From: Mytilus californianus
Lineage: Eukaryota > Mollusca > Bivalvia > Mytilida > Mytilidae
Assembly (NCBI RefSeq): GCF_021869535.1
Contig: NW_026262712.1
Location: 70,092,100 to 70,156,099, forward strand
DNA: 64,000 bases
Reading direction: 5' to 3'
In this document: in pieces, positions 36,301 through 48,300 of the stretch
Layout: each line of letters begins with the position of its first letter
Position numbering within the stretch: the stretch's first letter is position 1
The notes under the pieces: generated by a model
The model's input: only the letters and a program-made list of their open reading frames with translations
Database searches by the model: none
Told to the model about the DNA's origin: nothing
Translations under genes and position numbers: made by a program

Positions 36301-39300
36301 ATGCCTCATAGACTTTCTTGAAAAATATCAATGACAATGTTAACAGGAACAAAATGACATGCTCTCATCTATATTATAGTTATTTAGGTACAAACAATGT
36401 ACGTTTGTTGCATAAGTCTCATTGTTTGTCCTTTGGATTTACATAACATACATTGAATCAGGCAAACATAGTTTTATCCAGATTGTAATGAATAAATCTA
36501 GTTAATATTTCGCCAGGTAGTACAAAGTATACATTGCTAATAGAAGTTCATTTAATTATCAAAAAACTAATGTTTTATAACCTTTTTCAGGGCGCAAACC
36601 CACCATACAGAGACTTAAGTCTACTGCCATTCCCAGCCTATTTTCCTGGACCAAGCAAGAGACTGAATCGTCCGCAAAAAGAAAAATCAGGGCAGTTTCC
36701 TGTGAAAACAAAAGAACTAAACTTGATGAATATTGTAGTAGAAATCTAGAGGAAAGTTTTGATTGTAAAGTTGGTTTTCCTGAAGAAGTCATTCATACTG
36801 CAGAAAGGATTTATGACTGTCCACCACCAACTGCCGAGCTAATGTTGAGCTTCACAGATGGGATTACGCAAACACCATCAATGCCTATGTTTTCAGCAGA
36901 GAATTTTGAAATGAAGACACGTGACACAGCCATGCATTTTTATACCGGTTTAGAGTTGTATACTAAATTTTTATTTGTTTTGACCACACTTGGTCCAGCA
37001 GCACATTGTTTGAGATACATATATTTTCAAACTGATAGGGTGCCAGTTGAAAATCAATTTTTTTATGACTTTGATGAAATTGAGGCATCATACAACCAAC
37101 TTTGAACTGTCTAGATTCTAGATTGAATCTAGTGTTAAGAATATTGTGTATACATGGATTGTTTTTATGTCTAAACAGTGGTGTGAGGCTAACACTTGGC
37201 CATCTAGATAGTGGTTTAGTCAGGTATTTTTCACCATCCAACTTGAAATTAAAGTTTCCTACGACTTGGATTATTATTGACAGCACAGAATATCCCGTGA
37301 TAAAACCTAAAGCTCCTAGAGCTCAGGCAACCTTTTCATCAAATAAAAACAGAAACACTGAAAATTCTTGAATTTTCGACACCTGGTGGTTTAGTCAACT
37401 ATGTCTCTATGTCACATGGTCCGGGTACACAGTTATCGTCCTTTGATTTTGTTGTCCACGAATATAGTCCCTAGTGTGGACAGTGTGTTACTTGTCGATT
37501 TTTTTTCTACCCCTTCCAAATTTATTTCTCCCTGTTTTATGACTCAAATAGTAAGTAGGGGGGTGAAATGACACTGTAAAAAAATTGGGTCATGAATTTT
37601 AAAGTAAAGTAGTGATTTGGTCCAGCTGAAAAAGGTTAAAAATTAGCACTTCGGAAGCTGTCAAAAGATTTCAAGACCCCCTCAACATAAAATTGTCCAT
37701 ATTTTGAGTTAGAGCCGATGAAGTTTTCTATAATTTTGATATAATTTGTCCCAAAAGTAGTACAACACACTGTAAAAATATTATTGAGAAAGCGCAGGTG
37801 GGATTTTTTTAATTTTCATTTATTGTCTAAAAGAAATGCACTACGAAATAACTGTGTACTCGGACCTAAGAGGTGAAATCAGGAAATATAGAATCTGTAC
37901 TTTGGCAACTTCCCTGAATGATTTGATGGTGTCAATTTATCAAATAGCACAAAACTAAAGGATTTAAACTTTTATTTGATAGAATTTCTGCAAAAATGAC
38001 CAATTTTGGCATTTTATGGTCAAAATAAGCATTTCATTGCTTTTTCAATTTTGATGCATAAGTGACATTCTGACTTTCTATCTGACAGGTTTTTATGTGT
38101 CAATATTTGTGTTTCTATGCTTCAATCCAGTTGTATTACTCACTTGTGAACTCTGAATCTACAGAAAAGAAGATTATCTCGGACAATATGTGCAAAATGT
38201 GTTGTATATATGATCCTCGTCTAACGCCCTGTTTGGATCAAGTTAAATGTGAGGAGCTTGGAACATAAAAGTTGAAGTCCTTTATAAAGACCTCACTAAA
38301 TTTGTATAAAAAGCACTTAACAATGTCTTTTGTACCTGTTTTATGTCACATAATATCTTTCTTTTCTTCTGTAGGATAGCAAGTGGTTCAAATATAAGCC
38401 TGTTGAGACTAAAATTGCATGCATGTTTTTCACTAAAAAGTGAAAAATCTTTGTATCAGACCATACTGTCTGCAAAAAAAGTTGAATACAAGAGTCTTTT
38501 TGTGCTCAGATTTATTGTATCATGTCACCTGAGTATAGAAATGATAGAAAAGACACAAAATTTTATTTCCTATAGCTTCAATATGCATTTTTAAATGTAA
38601 ATATGTGATACAGCTTAAATTGACCCTAAATTATTTTCAGTCTCACTTGGCCTAAGACCCTTTTAAACTAATGTGATATGTTATTTGTAAGTTTTCTTTC
38701 CATTTAAAGTACATTAAATACATATGTAAGGATTATTTATAACCAAAAAGCTTTACAAATTTAAAATTGCTGGAAAATATTACATCTTCTTGTAAGGTCC
38801 CCCTTCATTGGAAAACCTCCATTTTTAGCCACAGGCTCATATAAATTTGACTTTTTAATAATTATGATAAGTCTGATAAATCAAATGAGTACTGTATTGC
38901 TTTTAATACATAATATATTATATATTAAGGCATTTCAAAAGTATTTTTTTGCAATATTTTAATTTTTTAAGCCCCAAATGTTGATAGTTGAAAATTTTCA
39001 ATTTTAACGTCTAAATTTAACACGCAAAGTTGAATATAGAATTAGTCATATTGTCTATAATATATATCCTATTGCCATGAAACTTTGTAAGCAGTCTTAT
39101 AATTTAATAAGCTTTGGTCATACCAAGTTTCATTAAGATTGGTCAACTTTTTCTACCCTATTAGGTCCGGGTACACAGTTATCGTCCTTTGATTTTCGTT
39201 GTCCACGAATATAGTCCCTAGTGTGGACAGTGTGTTACTTGTCGATTTTTTTTCTACCCCTTCCAAATTTATTTATCCCTGTTTTATGACTCAAATAGTA

Positions 39301-42300
39301 AGTAGGGGGGTGAAATGACACTGTAAAAAAAATTTGGGTCATGAATTTTAAAGTAAAATAGTGATTTGGTCCAGCTGAAAAAGGTTAAAAATTAGCACTT
39401 CGGAAGCTGTCAAAAGATTTCAAGACCCCCTCAACATAAAATTGTCCATATTTTGAGTTAGAGCCGATGAAGTTTTCTATAATTTTGATATAATTTGTCC
39501 CAAAAGTAGTACAACACACTGTAAAAATATTATTGAGAAAGCGCAGGTGGGATTTTTTTAATTTTCATTTATTGTCTAAAAGAAATGCACTACGAAATAA
39601 CTGTGTACTCGGACCTAAGATAGAGCGAATTATTGGACTTGGCAAAACATACAAAATTCTAATAAATCCTATGAATGGAACTGAAACAAAACTTTCATCT
39701 GAAATAACATTTAGTTGTTTTATGTTGTGTAATTTTAGAACTTGTATTGTGCCAAAGGATGCATAAATAAAAGTGATGCAATGAATTTTGTTCTGATATA
39801 TATATATATATATTTACAATTACATGCACATGTAAATTGTAATGCATATAAAAATAAGCATAATAAGGAGATGTGGTATGATATTCAGTGAGTTTATCAA
39901 ACTAAAGTGCATAAGAAATGGGTTTAAGCAGTTACAGGTGTTACTGTCACCGTACAATCTCCAACAATGAGAAAAACTCGTACCCTGTAAAAAATTTCAG
40001 AGATCTTACAAGGAAGTTTTGTTGTCTCACCTTGACTTTGGTGAATTTTTTATATCTGTTGATGTAAATATAAAAAAGAAGATGTGGTATGATTGCCAAT
40101 GAGACAACTCTCCACAAGAGACCAAATGACACAAAAATTAACAGCTATAGGTCACAGTTTGGCCTTCAACAATGAGCAAAGCCCATACCGCACAGTCAGC
40201 TATAAAAGGCCCCGAAATGACAATGTAAAACAATTCAAACAAGAAAACTAACGGCCTATTTTATGTAAAATAAATGAACAAATATAACAAATATGCAACA
40301 CATAAACAAACGACAACCACTGAATTACACTTTTACAGGCTCCTGACGGGACAGGCACATACATGTACATACAGAATGTGGCGGGCTTAAACATGTTAGC
40401 GGGATCCCAACCCTCCCCCTAACCTGGGACAGTGGTGTAACAGTACAATATAAGAAAGAACTATAAAAATCAGTTGAAAGAGGCTAAACTCATCAGATGG
40501 ATAAATACAAATACAAGTGGACGTGGTCGGGTAGTTGTACATCCAAACAACAAAAAGACACTAAGTACAGATCTGAGAGTACTCACAGTTACTGACAGCT
40601 AGTTCAAAGCCACTAACAACTGATAAAAAAATCTTGCATCTAAGACTAAATTATCAATCCGTAAGCTCCCTTTAGAATTTTATAAATTTTAGATTTTACA
40701 TTTCTGAGTTATGGGGTTTTATTCATTAAAAAAGGGGGGATTTTCCAGTTTTTGGACAACAACTCAAAAATGCTTTAAGCAGTTCACATGAAACTTTGGT
40801 GAATTATTTATAGCTATTGATGTAATCTCCCTATTGATTTTCATAAATTTCAAATATGACATTGAGAAGAAATTGAACTTTATTTGTTTATAGTCTGGCA
40901 ACAGATTTATTAAGTATTGCGCAACAGCACAGTGTATTGCACAACAGCAAGAAATCTTTAATTGAATATAAATTCAATTCATATACCCGATTTCAAGTTC
41001 ATTGACTACATTTATTCAGAAACTATAATATGTCAAATATTTAATTACAATCCAAATTCAAGCTTGAATATTGTGTCCATTTTTGCCCCAGCTGTTCAGG
41101 GTTGGACCTCTGCGGGTGTATCCAGCTGCGCTCAGCGAATCAGTTTATTTCTTAATTAAGAACTCCTTTTTTCATTCATAAATTACTTTATGCTTGGAAA
41201 TATAATTTTGCTTGGAGTTGAAAGAGTTGACATGTTGCAATGTACATTTACTCTACATAGTTCTATGGTACCAAATCAAAAGTTTATATAAAAGAAAGAA
41301 GTCAAAGGTTTCCCATCATAGTTTAGTTACATACATTTTTTTTGTACCCGAGGTCGTTGTATATAGATCATTATATAAATAAGGAGATGTGTTATGATTG
41401 CCAATGAAAAAACTAAGGATTTTCTTATCCAAGGAATAGATTACCTTAGCCGTATTTGGCACAACTTTTTGGAATTTTGGGTCCTCAATGCTCTTCAACT
41501 TTGTACTTGTTTGGCTTTGTTACTATTTTGATCTGATGAGTCTTATGTAGACGAAACAAACGTCTGGCATATTAAATTATAATCCTGGTACCTTTGATAA
41601 CTAATTTGACTATAAACATAGATAAAAAAGGTACAAACTGGACATAATGCACTAGTTCATAAACAAGTGAGAACAATCGCCTTTATATAGTGCTCAGAAT
41701 ATGACATTCATAAAACTTGTTCAATATCATTAGAGAACTCTAAATCTTAAATACTGAAAGCCACCTCTGATAAGTACACTGTACTATGCAAGATAATGAT
41801 ATAACTGGACTAATAATACACACAACCTGTAATTAACTGCCTTTACAGCGCTTTCGCACTTTGATTTCAATATGTTGACAAATATTTATGTCACACTTTT
41901 TCACATACTTCGAATTATTAGTGGGGGTATGCTTTACCACAATGTGTGCAACTTTTAGACTAGGATAAATCATGTGAGAATTAAACTTTTCACCATCCTA
42001 GTATGTCTCTTTAAGAACACCACTTAGTTTTAGACACTGTGATCTTACAAACTGTGTATACCCTTTTCACTCTGTTTTAGATAGATATGTTAGAATTATA
42101 CTTATCACTTTGATTATACCCCACGTTATAGTTGCGGAGGGTATAATGTTTTTGACCCATCCGTCTGTCTGTCCGTCCGTCTGTCCGTCCTTCAGTCCGT
42201 CAGTCCTATTTCTTGTCATCGCAACTCCTCTCAAACCACACTACAGAATTTCATGAAACCTTTTTAGATAATAAGGACATACTATGTAGTTGTGCATATC

Positions 42301-45300
42301 GACAGGAAATTACGATTCAGTTTTTTTTCTAGGAGATACGCCCCTTTGAACTTATTTACTTTAATGTACTACTGCAACCTTTTGTCATCGCAACTCCTCT
42401 CAAACCACACAACAGAATTTCATGAAACCTTTTCAGATAATAAGGACATACAACGTAGATGTGCATATCGACAGGAAATTACAATTCATTTTTTTTTCCA
42501 GGAGTTACGCCCCTTTGAACTTATTTGCCAAATATACTACTGCAACTTTTTGTCATCGCAACTCCTCTCAAACCACACAACAGAATTTCATGAAACCTTT
42601 TCAGATAATAAGGACATACTACGTAGATGTGCATATCGACAGGAAATTACGATTCAATTTTTTTTCCAGGAGTTACGCCCCTTTCAACTTATTTGCCCAA
42701 TATACTACTGCAACCTTTTGTCATCGCAACTCCTCTCAAACCACACAACAGAATTTCATGAAACCTTTTCAGATAATAAGGACATACTACGTAGATGTGC
42801 ATATCGACAGGAAATTACGATTCAATTTTTTCTCCAGGAGTTACGCCCCTTTCAACTTATTTGCCCAATATACTACTGCAACCTTTTGTCATCGCAACTC
42901 CTCTCGAACCACACAACAGAATTTCATGAAACCTTTTCAGATAATAAGGACATACTACGTAGATGTGCATATCGACAGGAAATTATGATTCAATTTTTTT
43001 TCCATGAGTTACACCCCTTTGAACTTATTTGCCCAATATACTACTGCAACCTTTTGTCATCGCAACTCCTCTCAAACCACACAACAGAATTTCATGAAAC
43101 CTTTTCAGATAATAAGGACATACTACGTAGATGTGCATATCGACAGGAAATTACGATTCAATTTTTTCTCCAGGAGTTACGCCCCTTTCAACTTATTTGC
43201 CCAATATACTACTGCAACCTTTTGTCATCGCAACTCCTCTCGAACCACACAACAGAATTTCATGAAACCTTTTCAGATAATAAGGACATACTACGTAGAT
43301 GTGCATATCGACAGGAAATTATGATTCAATTTTTTTTCCAGGAGTTACACCCCTTTGAACTTATTTGCCCAATATACTACTGCAACCTTTTGTCATCGCA
43401 ACTCCTCTCAAACCACACAACAGAATTTCATGAAACTGTGTAGATAATAAGGACATACTATGTAGATGTGCATATTGACAGGAAATTACGATTCAATTTT
43501 TTCTCCAGGAGTTACGCCCCTTTCAACTTATTTGCCCAATATACTACTGCAACCTTTTGTCATCGCAACTCCTCTCGAACCACACAACAGAATTTCATGA
43601 AACCTTTTCAGATAATAAGGACATACTACGTAGATGTGCATATCGACAGGAAATTATGATTCAATTTTTTTTCCAGGAGTTACACCCCTTTGAACTTATT
43701 TGCCCAATATACTACTGCAACCTTTTGTCATCGCAACTCCTCTCAAACCACACAACAGAATTTCATGAAACTGTGTAGATAATAAGGACATACTATGTAG
43801 ATGTGCATATTGACAGGAAATTATGATTCAATTTTTTTTTCTGATACAATTTTTTTTCTTACACTTATTTTATTTCTCCAATGACAATGTGGGGACGTGG
43901 GGTATGTGAGCGCGCTCACTAAGGTTCTTTAATTTTAATAGTGATATTTCACTACAAATTTAACCTTCAATCTGTTTTGGATAGTGATATTTCACTACAA
44001 ATTTTTACTTTCAATATGTTTTGGATGGATATATTTTGTTTTAACTTTGTTTCAGATAGGTATAGCTCATTTAAGTTTAAGAATTGTTCTTACAGCAGGA
44101 CATCAGTATTTACTTGGTAAGTATAGGGTGTATGTACTGTAAACATTGCATATTTTCGTGGGTTGCCATTGTTTTAATTGTAATGCATAGACATTTTTGC
44201 TGGGGTAAAATATATGAATTGAATAAAAAGTGTACCTTCACATCAATATTGTTGATTTGTACAAACTTTAAGTGCAGGGAACATTTTACATTTTAGCAAA
44301 ATAAATGAAAATATCCCCTGTACTTAAGTTTTAATGTTTTCATTATATGCCGGATGGCTCTTCGATAAACCTAGTTACCAAAAGTGTAGGTGATAATTAG
44401 TATCATATAAGGACCTAATGGAAGACCCAAACATTATCCAGTTATGTGTTTATTTCACAGTTGTGGAAGTCATTAAAGCAAATTAAACGATTTAGGGTAA
44501 CGAAAAAGGAGAATCCTCTACCACTTTGTGTTGATATATCTGTCACTAAATATAAGAAGAAAGCATGATAGTCATTGTTACTGCTAATGTATCCATAGCT
44601 TTCATTCCTCCAATATCAAACACATGTGACATGTAAATGATCACTTTCATTTGACGTGACATATTTGTCTTCATCAACATGTAGCCATGCAATTAAAAAA
44701 ATGATTCTATGTTCATGTCATCCTTATATGTATTTTTTTCCTCTTGAGGAATACTTCTCTTTTTAAAACTACCACAGTATATATTTAAACCTAAAGTACT
44801 TGTATATGATAAATATTACCATTTCAGCTACTAATACGTATATGTTTAGCAAAGGTTACAGAGTGATATTTACATTTTGATATACCCGTATCCTATTTTA
44901 GATCTGATAACTTCAGATCAAATGTTCATTTTATACAGTAATTTTTTTTAAAAATATACTTTATTTTAAAAATGTCTCTTCATATTTGTAGATTTTAGAG
45001 ACAAGATTTCAGCATCAGAATTTTACCAGAAAGAAGATAGAATAGGAGGAGTGACAGAAGAAGGAACATACAGCAAAACTTACCTCTCTGTATATGACCT
45101 GATGACTCATGCCCTTGACATTGAGACAGCAGATTCATTCCAGTACACCTTGGTAAATAATGAGGAATTAAACTATGTGAATTATATTGTTTCAGTGTTC
45201 ATAGCTTGGAGTTTCCCAAATATTATATATGAACACAAATTCTTATCAAATGTTCAGTGATAATGCAGTCAATTTATAAGATACTATTTCTGAAAATGAT

Positions 45301-48300
45301 TAAAAGGAGATGTGGGGGTCTATATCAATGAGACAGTATGCTAAAAAGACAACAAATAGCACTAAGGACATCTAGAGGTCAAGTTTGCAAAGGTCTATTG
45401 AAGTTATGAAGATGTATTTTTACTTCCATCCTGGTTCTTTTCAGGATCATGTTATGGTATGACTGCTGTAAATTTCATACATGATCTGTTTTATTATTTT
45501 GCTGAAACTTCCTGTGTTCACTATAGGTGAAAATATTATAATAATGAAAATTGTATAGTCTCTGTTGTATTAAATCACAACTTTTTTAAACACCAGATAT
45601 GATTAATTTCCACTTCTTTTATTTGGAACTTGACATACTATATAGGCACCTGATTTTTCTGAAGACAGTTTGTTGACCACTACTTGTTTATGGTCATAAG
45701 ATAGTATCCAGAAGTAAATTTTGTAAAAAAAAAATCCTGTTTATCCGTATTTTACTTATAAATGGACTTAGTTTTTCTGCCCGTTAACAAAACATTCACT
45801 CTGTGGTTAAAGTTTTAAAAATTTTAATAACTTTCTTAAACTATCCTGGATTTGTACCAAACTTTGACAGAAGCTTGTTTATGATCAAAAGCTAGTATCT
45901 AGAAGGAAATTTTGTAAAAATGTATTTTAGTTTGTAAATTAGTCTCTTCCTTTTAAAGAATGAATTTTTACCTTAATTACAAGTATGATGAACTTAAAAG
46001 GTTTAAAACAGGTGAATCTGAATTGTTAATTGTGATACAATTGCTGTTGCAGATCAGTTTAATTAATATATCAAATTCAAAGGGGACCTTCAATTAATTA
46101 TGATTTATCTAGAAATTCTAGCCAGTAAAAGTATTTATGAGTTTGAAAAACAGTGATTTTCCAGATAGATAATAAATTGATATAGCCAAATAACATTGTT
46201 GCTTTAAAATTTTTATCTGTAAGATCTTAAACATCAGACAACAATTTAACACTAATTTTTATATCATTTTAGACTGCCTTACTTCTTTTGACTATCCTGA
46301 AGAAATCTGGTTGGGTGGAGAAGAAGACAGGTGATGACAAAATAAACAATGAAAACACAGATGACATAACAAAGCTACATTTTTCTCAGGATGACTTCTA
46401 TATTGGAGGACTTTTGCTACGACATATAGAACAACTTGTGTGTAATGCTCATGCCATCACTGAATTACAGGTCACCCAGACATCTGATACTTCATTGGTG
46501 GATAGTAAAAGTCAGGAGAGAGTTGCTACAGCAATATATCCCACTACTAGTTTGCTGAACCATTCTTGTAATCCCTCTATTATTCCAGGGTATGGATTAT
46601 TTATTTATTATTTATTCCATAGTTAATTGGTAATTAGTGTTGCTATCCATATATGAATAAGAAGATGTGGTATGAGTGCCAATGAGACAACTATCCATCC
46701 AAGTCACAATGTGTAAAAAGTAAAACAATTATAGGTCAAAGTACGGCCTTCAACTTGGAGCCTTGGCTCACACCGAACAGCAAGCTATAAAGGGCCCCCA
46801 AAAAGACTAGTGAAAACATTCTATAAGTACCAGTATTAACTAAAGAAGATACTTTTAGAACTTTTGCATTATTCATATTAAAAATTGCAATGATTTCTTA
46901 GCTCTGAAACCTTATGGACTTAAAAGATATGAAACAATAAAGCAAAAGATAGTGATAATAAGAATTTTTTAATGAATATTTCAGTTTTGATAAAGACATG
47001 TTAGTGGTGAGAGTGATAAAAGATATAGAAGTGGATGAAGAAATATTCAATTGTTATGGTAAGTGTTATGTATGGACAATCATATGGGGTCTTCATAAAA
47101 CAGGCAATCTCAATCCAAGATGTCTATAACAGCTTGAAGACTGAACTCACAGAATATAAATTTGATTAAGGTGAATATAGTTTGTTATATAAAAATATTT
47201 ATCGTTATTTTCCCAAATTTTCCTTTCATCTTTTTATATGAACATTTCACAGGCACTTGTCTCTGGAAAAAAATGTCTATATACCTTAATATAACACAAG
47301 GTACTTAACTGGCATTTTTATACGACCGCAAAAATGAAGTTTTTTTTTGGTCGTATATTGGTATCACGTTGTCGTCGTCGTCAGCGTCGTCCGTAGACAG
47401 ATGGTTTCCGGATAATAACTTTAGTATAAGTAAATAGAAATCAATAAAATTTTAACAGAAGGTTTATAACCACTAAAGGAAGGTTGGGATTGATTTTAGG
47501 GGTTATGGTCCTAACTGTTTAGGAATTAGGGGGCAAAAAAGGGGCCCAAATAAGCATTTTTGTAGTTTCCAGACAATAACTTGTGTTAAAGTGTATGAAT
47601 CTCTCTGAAATTATACCACAAGTTTCCATACTACAAAGGGATGGTTAGGATTGACTTTGGGGGGGCTATGGCTCAAACCATTTAGGAATTGGGGGCAAAA
47701 AAAGGGGAAAAACAAGGGTTTTTCTGGTTAAAGAACAATTGAGACAATTTAAAAGCAGTGTAAAGGAGGTAATCCAAATCAAAATCCAAATCAATTTAAA
47801 TAACAATGTTTGATTACCTCCCTTACACTGCTTGTAAATTATGTATTAAGAAATGATGATTGTCTGAGATACTGACCATAACTTGAGGAAAAGAATTATT
47901 TTTTTGAATAAGGGAAAGGGGGGAGGTGAAAAAAATTGGAGGGGGACAATTTTTCTCATTTCAGATTTCAGAAATTAAAAGAAAATTTCTTCAAATTATT
48001 TTTTTTGGGGGGGTTAATATTCAGCAGCATAGTGTATTGCACAAATGGAAAAAAACGGGGTAAAATTTATTTTTTTTTTGGAGGGGGGGGGTCAATTCAC
48101 ATAGTGTATTGCACAAAAGCAAAGAATTGAATATAAATTCAAATCATATAACCAATTTGAAGTCCTTTGACTACAGTTATTCTGTGTCAGAAACCTATTA
48201 TGTGTCAAAAATTTAATTACAATCCAAATTCAGACCTGTATCAAGCGTGAATATTGTGTCCATTTTGGCCCCAACTTTTCAGGGCTGGACATCTGCGGTC

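Larger units (their letters stand above)
35245..41872 (+). mobile_element. THAP/DDE DNA transposon, plus copy, in SMYD4 intron 9
   Basis: This is the inverted counterpart of 4271-12371. It starts TTTAAAGGCAGTGCTTTAAT and ends near TTTACAGCGCTTTCGCACTT. It carries the insertion 37418-39615. The remaining 4.4 kb aligns end to end with the minus copy. A similar right end (AATTAACTGCC...GCTTTGATTA) also occurs alone near 51335-51370. Exact boundaries are uncertain by tens of bases. Confidence 0.8.

Noticed and set aside
37418..39615. LTR retrotransposon
   Set aside because: The direct repeats have GG...CC inverted ends rather than TG...CA; no primer-binding site, gag or pol was seen.
42292..43443. 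383-codon open frame resembling a repeat protein
   Set aside because: It is an exact 168-bp DNA tandem repeat (56 codons). Other frames of the same array are open too, and it lies within SMYD4 intron 9.
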